From the NCBI GenBank assembly GCA_950106755.1, contig OX467090.1:14135489-14199488 (forward strand): DNA of 64,000 nucleotides. Reading direction: 5' to 3'. Below, piece after piece: positions 35,374 to 46,776 of this stretch. The notes under the pieces were generated by a model, which was given only the letters and a program-made list of their open reading frames with translations, did not search any database and was not told the origin of the DNA. Both the position numbers and the translations under genes were made by a program. How positions within the stretch are numbered: the stretch's first letter is position 1; each line of letters starts with the position of its first letter. The DNA comes from Climacium dendroides. Its lineage: Eukaryota > Streptophyta > Bryopsida > Hypnales > Climaciaceae.

Positions 35374-38300
35374 ATGGTCAGCAGCATGAAGTTCTGGAAG
35401 AGGAGAAAGGGGCCAAATCCAGGAGCGGCGAATGGCACGGTCCCTGACGAAGAGTCTCGCACAATTCATTGCAATCGACCCGATCACGGTCTCTTCAGGT
35501 GCGGGTTTCTTCTTTCTCGCGTTTCTTCAGGCCTCCGGCAGAAGTTTGGCGGTATTGGATCTTCGGAAAGGAAGAGACTGACGTTGGAATTTTGAATGTG
35601 TAGTTATGCCGGAAACAAAACCTCGACAAGGAAGTACTCATGGTGGAGCTTCGTTCCGCTGGCGTTATTTGTCCAATACAAGAGAGCATCCTACTGGTAT
35701 TTTACGGCCATGGCCGGTCTGTCTTTGGCGCCGTTCGCGCCCTACAGCGCTGTCAGTGTGTGGGTGCCTCTCATTTTTGTGCTCGTTTTGGGCCTGATGC
35801 GAGAAGCATGGGAAGATTTGCGGCGCGCTAGGGGTGACAGGGAGCTCAATAACAGAGCCATTGAAGTCCATGATGGGAACGGACAGTTTGTGGAGCGTTG
35901 TTGGAAGGATTTGCGTGTGGGAGATCTTGTAAGAGTGAAAGATGGTGACTATTTTCCGTCTGATTTGTTGATTGTCTCATCAAGTGGGCCTGATGGCATT
36001 TGCTACGTGGAGACAATGAATCTGGATGGAGAAACCAATTTGAAGGTGAGGCCTAATTTAAAAGTGCTCGCTTCGAGGATTTTCAGCTTGTGAACTTTTT
36101 TTCTCCTACATGTGGAGATGTTCACGGACATTTTTGCACAATTGCTATGCAGGTTAGGCAGGCGCTGGAGGTGACATGGGAAGTTGACGGGAAAGATGAA
36201 AGGAAACTGCGAGACTTTAAGGCGGAGTTGCTGTGTGAGGGTCCGAATGCGTCCTTGTACACATTCTCAGGGCGTCTGAAGATTGATGAGATCGAGCTCC
36301 CGGTAGGACCTCCTCAGTTGCTCCTGCGAGACTCCAGTCTTCAGAACACGGGAGTCGTGTTAGGTGTTGTGGTTTACACGGGTCATGACACCAAGTCGAT
36401 GCAAAATGCTTCCCCTCCTCCGAATAAGCGCAGTCGGGTGGACCGCTACTTGGACAAAGTCATCTGGGTCATGTTCTTTTTGTTGATCGCCATGTCCGTG
36501 TTAACTGGTGTGATTATAGGCGTTCGGACGAAGGCAGAAGGCACAAATTTGTGGTACATGCGGCCGACCGAGAGTAATCCTTATTACAATCCCAACAGGG
36601 CTGCCATTGTCGGCATTATAGGTTTCTTCAACGGTCTCGTGCTTTACGGGTATCTGATTCCCATTGCGCTCTATGTATCATTAGAGGTTGTTAGGGTGGC
36701 TCAAGCTTTGTTCATAGTATACGATTTGGAAATGCGCGATCCGGCCACGGGCAAACGTGCTAGGGTAAAGTCGCCTGGTCTGAATGAAGAATTAGGTCAA
36801 GTAGACACTATATTTTCTGACAAAACAGGGACTCTGACTAGCAATCAGATGGATTTTTTCCGATGCTCAATTGGAGGGGTTTCATACGGGCAAGGATCGA
36901 CGGAAGTCGAGCGGGCGGCGGCGAAACTGGGCATGCCCATCGGTCCCTCTCCCCGTGATCCGAAACCAGAACCGAGAGTTAGGAGCGTCGATTTAGGGAC
37001 CACAATAGAGAATAGTACAGATGGTTTAGGGCCTGACAACAATCCTTTCAAAGAGAAGGGTTTCAATTTTTATGATGACCGTCTTCTTGGAGGGAAATGG
37101 GTGGAAGAGAAGGACTCTGCTGCGATTCGTTTTTTCTTCCAAATTCTCGCACTCTGCCACACCACCATCCCGGAGGGTACGCCTGACGAGCCCTCTCAGA
37201 TGCGATACAGGGCTGAGTCACCGGACGAAGCTGCTCTGGTTGTCGCCGCCAAGCAATTCGGGTTCTACTTCTACAAGAGGACTCCTACAACGTTACATGT
37301 TAGAGAGAGTTTGAGACCTGGCCAGTCTCCTACGGATCAAGTCTACCAGCTCCTGAATGTGCTAGAGTTTAGCAGTCTAAGGAAACGGATGTCGATTATT
37401 GTTCGGTTTCCTGACGGCCGCTTGTTACTTCTTTCCAAAGGCGCTGATACAATGATTCTCCAGCGCGTGGATCGGAAAAACAGCGGACCCGTTGCCGAGA
37501 CTTCGCGACATCTGAAACAGTACGGCGAAGTTGGCCTTCGTACGCTCGTAGTAGCGTACAAGCATCTGGAGGAAGAAGAGTACCTCAGGTGGCATGCTAA
37601 GTTCGCAGAGGCGCGAGCCATAATAGGGAAGGTGAGGGAATTGCGAACAGAGGAATTGGCGGAGGAGATTGAACAGGGTCTTACTGTTGTTGGTGGCACT
37701 GGAGTTGAGGATAAACTGCAAGAGGGAGTTCCAGAGGCTGTTGATCGTCTTGCTAGAGCAGGCATCAATATTTGGGTCTTGACGGGAGACAAGGTGGAAA
37801 CTGCGATCAACATTGGCTATGCCTGCAGGTTGGCTTGCCCCTTCTCCCTGCAGCTTGGAGTTTTCTTTTGATTCGTCTCTGCGACCGCTGTATGTTTGAA
37901 GGGTGCAACTCTCGAATGGAGCTCTTGATGTATTGTGCACTTGAAGCCGAGGCTGTGTCACTGCGTCACCGTAGTGTTTCTTGCTTATTGTATTCGTTGA
38001 TGGATTTGTCTTATCACTCTACTGACTGTGGGGCTTGTGTGGTCTGCAGTTTACTTAGGCAAGGCATGGACAATCTGATTGTGAGCTTGGAGGGTCCAGA
38101 TGCTCGTGCAATCGAAGAACGAGCAGAAAGAGAGGGTTGGCCACGTGATAAAATATCTGAGGTACCTAGATTCCTTCCTTACCTCAGGTTCAGTTTCTGG
38201 CTGGATACCAAGTTAGGAAGAGTCTTAGGCACGTCTCTAGGAGTGAACATTTCAGTTTGTGTCGATATAACTTTATTTCTGATACGTGGCCCTCTGTTTC

Positions 38301-40343
38301 ATCAGGGACAAAAGAATTTTGTTCTGCGGAAGCTAACGGATGCTCAGGAGCTGGTCTCGGGAGGACGGACAAATCTTCGGGGGACAAGCACCAGTGAAAG
38401 AAAGACTAGTTTCTCTGAATCTGTGCAAAGTGCTCTTTCGGGGAACGTGAGTAGAAATCCGAGTAAGAACGCTGGTACTCTGTCACGGAATTTGAGTAGG
38501 AACGCTGGAACTTTGTCTCGTAATTTAAGCACTAGCGGTGCCGTGTTGGTGCGTAATCTTAGCGCTACTAATGGTCGTCACTCGCGAAATCCAAGTGCTG
38601 GACAGAATGTTTTCGAATTGATACCCTTGGTAGATGGTCAGAAAGTGGGGGCAAATGGCGAAGGCTTGGATCAGCGAGAAAGGACCTTCAGTAAGGAGAA
38701 CGTTTTGACACGATCTCTACACGTACAAACTGCAGAGCAGCGTGAGTACGCTCTTGTCATAGATGGGCAATCCCTCGCGTACATTTTGTCAGAAGATGCT
38801 CTCCAGGAGCTCTTTTTGCAAGTTTGCATCAATTGCTCCTCAGTTCTTTGTTGTAGAGTTTCACCTCGTCAGAAAGCTCAAGTCACCACTCTTGTGAGAA
38901 AGGGACTTGGTCTGCATCGGTTGTGCTTGGCAATTGGAGATGGCGCAAACGACGTGGGAATGATTCAAGCCGCCAACGTTGGTGTCGGCATTTTGGGCGT
39001 GGAAGGGGCTCAGGTACTGTTTTGCAACTTTTAAGTATTAGTTTCTGTTATGGAGCTTAAAATGCAGAGTACTCAAATGCTGACATTCTATTGTGGTGTA
39101 CAGGCGGCAATGGCGGGTGATTTTGCTATTGGGCAATTCCGTTTTTTGGAGCGCCTACTACTTGTGCATGGACGGTGGTGTTACCGCCGTATTTCTCTCA
39201 TGGTAATATCCTCTTCAGTGCTCCGTCTCATTATCTTTCAGAATAGAATGGGCGTTTTGTTGTGTCTGGAATAGCATTCACTATAATAACTACTCTGATT
39301 TGTCCTATTTGTGCGTGTTACGAAATGAACTTACACATGGTTGTAACTTTTTTAATAGGGAAGAATATTTTTACCCATCGTGTGTGTACTGGTACTATTC
39401 ATGTTGAAGAATCATGAATTTTAAGAAATATTCCTCTCTTTTAAAAGTCATAATCATGTGTAAGTTCATTTCGTAACACATGCTAATAGTAAAAATCAGT
39501 GTACTTAATATGATACTGTGTAATAAGCTTGCTGATACTACGGTTATTCATCATTCTGTGGTACAAGCCTTTTGAGTGTCTCATTTCCTGTGTCCCGTTT
39601 TCTGATTGATTGATTGTTGTGACCAGATCCTTTACTTCTTCTACAAAGTGTGCATGATTGGCTGGATAGCCTTCTACTCCAACATCTTTGCATACTTTTC
39701 AGGAAACCCTTTGTACAACGATTGGTACGCGTCTTTCTATAACACGGTGTTCACTTCAGTCCCCATCGTCATAATTGGTATCTTGGATCAGGACGTCACA
39801 CCCGCTCAGGCTTTCGCCAACCCGGAGCTCTACGGAAGTGGGCAGCGGGGTGAGCTGTTCAACAAGAGATCCATCTTCTGGTGGCTTGCGATTTCGCTCT
39901 ATCATTCTGCCGTCATTTTCTTCTTCCCGCTACTCATCTACTCAGGGTTGAGTGCTTTCCGACCCGGCGGCCAAGTAGCTGGAGTGCAAGACTTTGGAGC
40001 GGCCATGTTTACTGTGCTCGTGCTCGTGCCCAACTTGCAGATCTACTTGGCGTTTCACTACTTCACCTGGATTCATCATTTGGCCATCTGGGCCAGCATT
40101 TTCATTTGGTACTTGTTCATTATCATATATGGAGCATTTCCTTCTTCCTTGTCGACGACTGCGTACAAGGAGTTCGTGGAAGTGTTGGCCCCCTCCGCCA
40201 GTTACTGGTTGTTGCAGCCACTCGTGGTTATGGCAGCCTTGTTACCCGACATCTTGTTTAGGAGTGTGAAATGGGTGTTCCTTCCAGCGGATTACCAAAT
40301 TGTAATTGAGCAGAGTAAGCGAGGCCCTCGAAATCAAGTGTAG
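35374..40343 (+). CDS. P4-type ATPase, phospholipid flippase (ALA4-12-like)
   Basis: This protein flips aminophospholipids or other lipids to the cytosolic leaflet, normally with a CDC50/ALIS partner. Exons: 35374-35498, 35604-36045, 36153-37828, 38050-38161, 38306-39013, 39104-39202, 39627-40343. All junctions are GT-AG and in phase, giving about 1292 residues. The start is fixed by an in-frame TAG 18 bp upstream. Visible motifs are DGETNLK (residues 183-189), membrane helices 3-4 at about 292-367 with PIALYVS (PISLYVS in most relatives), SDKTGTLT with the phosphorylated Asp at 412, [21 protein letters not shown], and GDGANDVGM at about 996-1004. The C-terminal helices, starting after [10 protein letters not shown], lie in exons 6-7. 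The motifs flanking the P-domain and the word [18 protein letters not shown] favour the ALA4-12 group over ALA1-3. Residues 805-925 hold an unusual Ser/Arg-rich insertion with [20 protein letters not shown] repeats. Confidence 0.93.
39313..39482. mobile_element. 170-bp hairpin MITE in intron 6 of the flippase gene
   Basis: The ends GCGTGTTACGAAATGAACTT and its complement AAGTTCATTTCGTAACACA flank the segment. Pairing extends inwards with mismatches for about 65 bp (ACTTTTTTAATAGGGAAGAA against TATTCCTCTCTTTTAAAAGT). It lies wholly inside the 424-nt intron 39203-39626 and leaves the splice sites untouched. Confidence 0.78.
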
Positions 40344-41187
40344 GTATGTTATCTGTACCATAGTAGAATATCCCCCCATTGTTGATCACAGAGCCTTTTT
40401 CTTCCTTTTTTTTCCCCTTTTCAAGGTATTGTTTAGGTGGCAATGAAGAGGCCTCTGCTATTCTGTAAGCTACGTCGAGGCCCAATTGTTCGTCAAGCCT
40501 TCAAGTGGTGAAGCTGGGAAGTTCTAGGCAGTGGGATCATTAGGAAGTGTAGCCACTTTTATCGTATTCTTTTTGGCTTTCTCCCCCCTTGTACCATACC
40601 TGAAATGAGATAGATTTCACCAGTAGACTGGCCCCAAACTAGAACTGTGTTTCAACACTATTGTTTGGAACCACAATATTGAATTTAGTGTCTCACGATT
40701 CCCTCATGTAGCATCAGGGAATCAGGCTTGGCAGCTTGCTGTGAATGGGAGACAACTAGAGTAGGAAATTGTTGCGCAAGAGAGCTGGTAATTTAATGGA
40801 GGCACTTTCACTTGTTTCCCTTCTGCTTGCTATTTCCCTACCGTCTGCTTTTACAGATCATATTGCACTAATGTTTTCACCGGGTTGCAAACAGCGGCTG
40901 TAGCTGTGCCCAGCGTAAGTTCCCTTAGCGCCAGCAACGAGCTGAACTTATGACGTTGGGCATTTGGACCCAAACGGATCAATGCACTTACAGCGGTTAA
41001 ACCTGAAACCTGCCGAGGAAAATAAAATGTCTGATGGATAACTTGCATGGGAGGTTCACCGTTGAGATGAAGCATATTCTCTTTCATTTCGGAATATGAT
41101 GATTGTGGCTGCCTTGGTGGTAGCCAGGTTTTTTCCTTCCATTTAACGTAATATAATGTAATATAGGCAGTGCAGAAAGCAATCTTC
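40344..41187 (+). other. 3' region of the flippase gene, no gene seen
   Basis: Mixed-composition sequence follows the stop. An AATAAAA at about 41020 is one possible polyadenylation signal. The minus-strand frame at 40851-41189 has no recognisable domain. Confidence 0.4.
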
Positions 41188-41370
41188 ACTACCGGAAGCT
41201 ATTTGCATCCATGAAAATGGAAGATCCACGGAAATGGAAGAGACCTACATTATATGGATGGATTTTTATTTATTCATTCATTCAAAAGAGTGTACATCCA
41301 TCCAAAATAGAGCAATACCATCCCAAGATTTGGTAGTATTTTGCGATTTCATCTAGCAAGAATATCTTGC
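41188..41370 (-). repeat. Dispersed repeat copy, inverted relative of 12570
   Basis: The reverse complement matches 12570-12732: GATGAAATCGCAAAATACTA, CCAAATCTTGGG, GGATGGATGTACA, and CATGGATGCAAATAGCTTCC at the far end. Ends are unresolved. Confidence 0.5.
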
Positions 41371-41546
41371 CAAAATATTCCTTGAAAAATTGTTTAGATA
41401 AAAACTTGGATAGTAGGCTTTAGAGGGAAAAAAGTCTGGTAATTGCAATAGTGCTATGACAACATTGTTGTAGTATTGCATAAAATACTTAACAGTCTGA
41501 TATTGTTGCAAACAACAACATTGCTTACAATTGAAAAATTATCTTA

Positions 41547-41726
41547 TATTTAGCTAATTCTGAACTTTTTTACAAATTATGGACAATTAAGGTATCGGCT
41601 GGCAGCCGATACATTTATACATTTTGAATTCAAAATGTACCCCATGTATATATTTTCATCATGTTTTGGCACATGCATATGTTATTTATGGACTTGCCAA
41701 AGTCCATAATTAGTTAAATTTAAGTT
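41547..41726. mobile_element. Small TIR element related to 12936
   Basis: The left end TTATATTTAGCTAATTCTGA and right end, reverse complemented, TTAAATTTAACTAATTATGG are diverged inverted repeats. They resemble the CACATTTAACTACTTCTGG ends of 12936-13190. A palindrome GTATCGGCTGGCAGCCGATAC-type word lies at about 41592-41612. Confidence 0.5.
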
Positions 41727-41749
41727 AAATTGTAGTATTGATGCAATTT

Positions 41750-42735
41750 TGAAGGAGTATAACAATTTTGTTACAAACAATACATTTTCAATATCCATAC
41801 CTTAAATTTTTGCTTACAATTGAAAATTGTAGTATTGATGCAATTTTGAAGGAGTACTAGCGGTTCGCGCTTGCTATGCTATGCATTCATCATTAGAATT
41901 TTATTAGAATTTTTATGTATTAGATTGAATGCAAAACAAAAATTTCAATAAATCTTCAAATAAAAATGACTAAAATCTTTGTATAATTATTTTTATAATT
42001 AAACGTATAGTGAAATGTACAATAGAAATTTATTGAATGATGAATGAAACATATGCAATGGTAAATTTTATAAAAGATACACATATATTAGAATGCATTA
42101 GAAATTTGACTCCATTGTTACAAAAAATGGCAATCCAAATTGAAGAATTGAAAAGAAAAACTTGTAAATCTCAAAAACTTTGTGAGCAACTTAATTGTTG
42201 TGAAATCCAAAATCGGTTCAATTGAATAAATTTCTCAAATCATTTGGTAGTAGAATAGAATTTTGAAATCATCAAAGCTCAAAGCTCACAAAAGCACAAA
42301 ATCATAGAAGTGCAAAGAAGTGTAAAGCCAAGAGAAGCAATGGAATTGCTACCTCTATAATATCACTTCAATTGCAACGACTACATTATTTCTATAATAT
42401 CACCTTTTGTAAAAAGTGATATTACAAAGGTGATTGCAAACTACTACTCTATTTCTGTAATATCACATTGTGTGAAAATGTGATTTCTATGTATGCATGA
42501 TTGAAAATATTTTTACAAAATATTCAAAATAATTATTTTAAAGACTTATTGAAATCATTATCATGCATTCTATTCAAATATATCAAAATTTTACTAATAT
42601 GTGATACAATGAATGCGTATCATAGCAAGCATGAGCCCCTAGTATTAATGATATCATTTGTGATATTACAGAGGGAGTTATGATTTTAGTAGTATGATAA
42701 CAATTTTGTTACAAACAATACATTTTCAATATCCA
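41750..42735. mobile_element. TIR element with about 35-bp ends, copy 2, and flanking 50-bp repeat
   Basis: The element itself is 41856-42643. Ends CTAGCGGTTCGCGCTTGCTA and the complement of AGCATGAGCCCCTAGTATTA are inverted. It is collinear with 21504-22173. On either side lies a direct repeat of about 50 bp (GTTACAAACAATACATTTTC followed by AATATCCATACCTTAAA) at about 41758-41808 and 42708-42752. That is far longer than a target duplication. Confidence 0.7.
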
Positions 42736-42736
42736 T

Positions 42737-42978
42737 ACCTTAAAATTTGGATGTTTGTTTTGTTTGTTATGTTGAGATCTCCCAAACTATGCGTCCCCTG
42801 CTCGTGTTCTTGGTACCATCGGAAAGCCCTTAGTGAGGAGGGGTGCAAGGGCTTTATTTCGTGGTGTTTGAACCTATGGTGAGAAAGTTATTGAATTTTG
42901 AAGTTTTTACGAACTAAAAAATTAGAAAATTACTTTTACTTTTGTTTTGACTGTGGCAATGGCACAAGGCACACTAGT
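42737..42978 (+). mobile_element. ACTAGT-ended small element, copy
   Basis: It starts ACCTTAAAATTTGG, contains TTAGTGAGGAGGGGTGCAAG and GTGGTGTTTGAACCTATGG, and ends GGCAATGGCACAAGGCACAC followed by TAGT. This is the best preserved member of the family also seen at 20594, 25804, 28575 and 60138. Confidence 0.68.
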
Positions 42979-43281
42979 AAATATTAATATTGTATTCAAA
43001 GTATAAATTGATTTGTTGCAATCTACATATCAGAATCACAATCTGGAAGAAAATTTAGCTCAATCTGCTAAAATTCTAGAATTTCTTGGACCAACCGGTT
43101 GTTTGGAGTATACTCTTGACTAGGCCTTAAGAAAATGAAGAATATTCTCTTATTTTCCTCTAAAATGATTGGGTTTTTTTATGAAGATTTTGAACTCAAT
43201 TCAAAAATTTTAGATTTCAACCGGCTAACTTGTAACTAAATGCCGGTACTCCCCGTTCATTGATCAGAATGTATTCTCGTT

Positions 43282-43760
43282 TTTTTCGTTTTCTATTGAA
43301 TTTCGAGCTGTCTCTTGGTTTTCATTTGCCATCTATACTTTGGAAATGAGTCGCGATTCCATATTAGAGTTTGTGAACGTCACTTGTATAGCTCAGGAAT
43401 GTAGAGACTGCTCGGATTTTTCTTTCGTACTGAATTCTTTGTATTTCATTTTCGCTGTCTCGAGGTTTTCATTTGCCATCCATACTTTGGAATTGAGTCA
43501 CGATTCCACATTAGGGTTTGTGAACGTGAATTGAATAGCTCAGGAATGTGTTGATTGCTTTTCTTTTTCTTTTTCTGTTGAATTTGCAGTATTTTCAGCT
43601 GTCTCTAGGTTTCCATTTGCCAAGAATACTTTCGAATTGAGTTGCGCTTCCACTTTAGGTTTGTGAACGTCAATTGGATACCGGAGCGCAGGTATGCGTA
43701 GATTGCTCTTCTTTGTTTTCTTCTGTTGAATTTACACTATTGTCAGGGTTTTCCACAGGG
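43282..43760 (+). repeat. Tandem repeat, about 145 bp x 3.3, upstream of the unknown gene
   Basis: Three diverged units start near 43282, 43422 and 43572, with a partial fourth from 43717. Each carries a T-rich run, CTGTCT(C)T(A/T)GG-TTTTCATTTGCCA, a TACTTTGGAATTGAGT-type word, and GTTTGTGAACGTCA. The array lies within 600 bp of the start codon at 43875, so it is probably promoter or leader. Confidence 0.72.
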
Positions 43761-43874
43761 AAAAGTGTGGAATTGAGCGCATTATTTTGTAGTTTGCGTC
43801 TAATTTACGTGCATTCTCTCCCATTAAGTTTTAGCCGGCAACGATTTCAAAGTCTTCGTTGCTTGTTGTAGGCA

Positions 43875-45406
43875 ATGGCAGGGCCGGCATCAGGGAAGCC
43901 GATACTCACATTTGGAGACATGCTGCGCGATCTTTCTGATCGACGGCCTCCGCGCGTGGCGGAACCTGACGAACCTGACTCTCCAACGACAATTAAACAA
44001 AAGAAAATCGCCCACTTGAGGTCATTGTTCTATTCGAGCAATCCCGTGTTGCAAACAAAGGCTACAGCGGAGCGAGGTACTTCTCTTTACCCTTCTCCTT
44101 CGTAAAATCTCGATTCCTTGAATTCAACAATTCCTTCGGTCAGACCTAATTTTCTGCGGGGTTTTGTTCTTTCTGTGCAATATGTTTTGAGGACTGTCCA
44201 AAGTTGGACGGTTATGGACATAGGGCTATGTCATTGGGAGTCAATCTTTTCTTCCAAGGCTTCTCTAATGACACGCAAATAGCTAGGTTGTCCTCATCAC
44301 CTTTCTCAGGCAATGTCCTCTACGAAAATAAAAGTTGAGGGTGCTTAAACCTCGCGCATTTCAGCTGGTTTCCAGTACCGGTCATATCTACAACAGTCAG
44401 AGGTGTTCTGATCATGAATGTTCGATAGTAGTACATACTCGCACCATAAAGCAACCCGGGAGGATGTCGAACCCTCGACCTTAGCGTTTTAGGTTATTCT
44501 TGTATTACTCCAATCCTCTCCTTAACATTTCAAATGATGTTGAGCTTCAGGTACGGACTTGACCCAGGTTGAAGGTCTTAATCTGGTGAATGCCTTTGAG
44601 GTCAGCTCAACTTCTCTATCAATCATGCTTGATGTGCTCTGTTTTATTGGAATTTCTGCCAGTTCGGAGTGTTCTATGTTTCTTAACAATTCCACCTTTG
44701 CAAGAAAATAAATTTCCAACACCTTGGATAGGGGTTTTGCCTGGAAAATAGAACATCTGAATGAGGTCACTGACAGACTTAAGCGCAAAACTGACTTGCT
44801 GCATGGATAAACGTTTAGGGATACTCCAAAGTTATTATCTTATCCTTCACACCGCTTGTGCAGAAAGTTTATGCAGATCTGACAAAGGCATTGTCTGGAG
44901 ATGGAAACGAATGGGTTGGCTTGTCTGAACAGGTACTCTGCGAATGCATGAAATTGGTATGTGTTGTAAATGTAGACGGTCTTCTGAGGATTCTACGGTT
45001 TCCTAGAAGTAGGAGTTTCATTTTATTCATTTTCAACCACCTCAACCTTTTTGTGCTTAGTGTTCAAGAAGTGATGACTATCAAGACAAAAATATTGAAA
45101 TGGGAAAGAACATAAAGGTTGCTGTTTTTCATGCGACAATTTTAAGTGATTGGTGGTTTTCCTTGATGGATGATTGCGATAAACCTTTCACGTGGGTTAT
45201 CTGCATGTTTATCATTTTAATTATTATTGTATTGGTGGTTTCCTCTCCTCCAGTTGAGTACCTTGCTCAGGACTGCCAAGCAGCTGATATCAACTGCCCA
45301 GAAAGAAACGGAACCTTTGGTGGATCAGATCCGCCTGCTACAAGCGCTGATGGAGAGAGGGCGATCGGCACTTGCCAATGCGCAGACATCCATGCTTCAA
45401 TCTTGA
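43875..45406 (+). CDS. Unknown 158-residue protein, four exons
   Basis: Exons 43875-44076, 44868-44932, 45061-45117 and 45254-45406 join in phase with GT-AG borders and give 158 residues. I do not recognise the family. The N-terminus (MAGPASGKPILTFGDMLRDL) is followed by an acidic Pro-rich stretch and a basic segment, KQKKIAHLRSLF. The third exon is charged. The last exon (LLRTAKQLISTAQKETEPL and on through MERGRSALANAQTSMLQS) is predicted to be helical and could form a coiled coil. There is no signal peptide or membrane segment, so a soluble cytosolic or nuclear protein is likely. Support for a real gene is phase-consistent splicing, codon-like composition and the gene-like GC rise upstream. 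The second exon acceptor could instead lie 4 bp earlier, but only 44868 keeps the frame. Transcript data would settle it. Confidence 0.68.
44077..44867 (+). other. Intron 1 of the unknown gene (791 nt)
   Basis: No exon is recognised inside. On the minus strand at about 44460-44490 the words GAGGGTTCGACATCCTC resemble a tRNA T-arm or B box. No matching D-arm or acceptor stem follows, so no tRNA is called. Minus-strand frames at 44522-44804 look incidental. Confidence 0.4.
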
Positions 45407-46600
45407 CAGGCATGAATCAAACGAAAAGGAGAGGCATGGATCCAACACTACAAGGATTTCCCATTGTTGTTCAATGGCAAAAGGATTTCCCATTGCTGGA
45501 GCCAATTCCTCTTGCTCCTCCAAGGTGATGAGGTCCTCCTTCCTTGTCTCTTATTGAGGCTATTAGACAGATGACATATTATACAAAATTGTGGCAATCC
45601 CTTACTAAACTCGAAATCCATTGTGTGGAATGCTCCAAAGTGAATGCTTTCCAACCACTGGTTCATTCAAATTGAGCGTTCCTGATACATCCAGATGTGT
45701 TTCTTGAATGTAGACCATTGATTCAGATGGGATTCATGCCTCCGTGAGTAGGACTATACCCTTTGATAAGTTAAGGGGGCACTGAAACCAGTAGGGACTT
45801 GATCCCTCCATTGACCCCTTCTATCAGCAATGCATCTGTTCATACCACTTTGTTGGACTTAACAGCAAGAAACGTTAGCATTTTCCTGGCTAAACGCCTA
45901 TGACCAACGACCTTGGAATGGAAATGGGGTTATCTGTTGTCACTTGTAGTGGTATACTATCTCCCACTTTGAAATTGCCTAGAAATTCAGCAAATAGTGA
46001 TGTTGCTATGTGCAACGTTCATTGCTATTTAAAATAACGAACAAACCTGAAGAGATCTAATTTCTTAAGATTGACCTGGGAAGTTAAAACTCAGAAGGAT
46101 TATGTGATACAGAATTGTATCCATTCAGATACAACACTCAAGAAACCTTGAGATGATGCAGGAATTCTCCTCTTCCTGGTGCTTCCAACTCTGTTGACCC
46201 AGCCGCATTGGGTTCAATACAGAACTGGCATACCAATTAGGGTTATGAATCTATTAAGAAAAGTCAAATCTTTCAAACTAATTCTTCTTCAAGGTGGTAG
46301 TCAGTTTCTTGAATTTCCAGTTCTCCCATTCTTATAAATACTAGTTCAACCTTGGTGTTCAAATTGGAGAATCAAAATAAAGTTATATGTTATATGAAGA
46401 CCTTGATAGCAAAGTTGAAGCAATGCATTGTCTCAGCAATTTACAAAACACATAAGGTAAAATACCCCATTTCAGACATTTCAGACCAAATGGGAGCAAG
46501 TCCATTCACTCCATTCACTCCATTGTGGGCTAATGAATGAAGAATGTACATTTCACTGGATGTATGGGGTCTATTTCTAAAACATGACATAATTAGGAGC
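45407..46600. other. 3' region and intergenic, no gene seen
   Basis: This holds the probable 3' untranslated region of the unknown gene. A short imperfect duplication (AAGGATTTCCCATTGTTG / AAAGGATTTCCCATTGCTG) occurs at about 45451 and 45479. An AATAAAG at about 46376 is a possible poly(A) signal. Confidence 0.4.
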
Positions 46601-46601
46601 A

Positions 46602-46776
46602 ATTGCATTTATATCTTCTTAATTTTAATTTTATAGTGATAGTGAAAAGAGAATTGCATTTATATCTTCTTAATTTTAATTTTATAGTAATAGTGAAAAG
46701 AGAATTGCATTTATATCTTCTTAATTTTAATTTTATAGTGATAGTGAAAAGAGAATTGCATTTATATCTTCTTAAT
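46602..46776. repeat. Minisatellite, 51 bp x about 3.4
   Basis: Units begin ATTGCATTTATATCTTCTTA at 46602, 46653, 46704 and 46755 (partial). Copies differ at one or two positions. The 51-bp period keeps frames open on both strands and explains the short repetitive reading frames there. Confidence 0.93.

Noticed and set aside
37343..37961. Long minus-strand frames opposite flippase exon 3
   Set aside because: They are shadows of the conserved plus-strand P4-ATPase coding sequence.
44455..44530. tRNA-like T-arm on the minus strand (GAGGGTTCGACATCCTC)
   Set aside because: A plausible T-stem and loop, but no matching acceptor stem, D-arm or anticodon arm could be folded. At most it is a SINE or B-box remnant.
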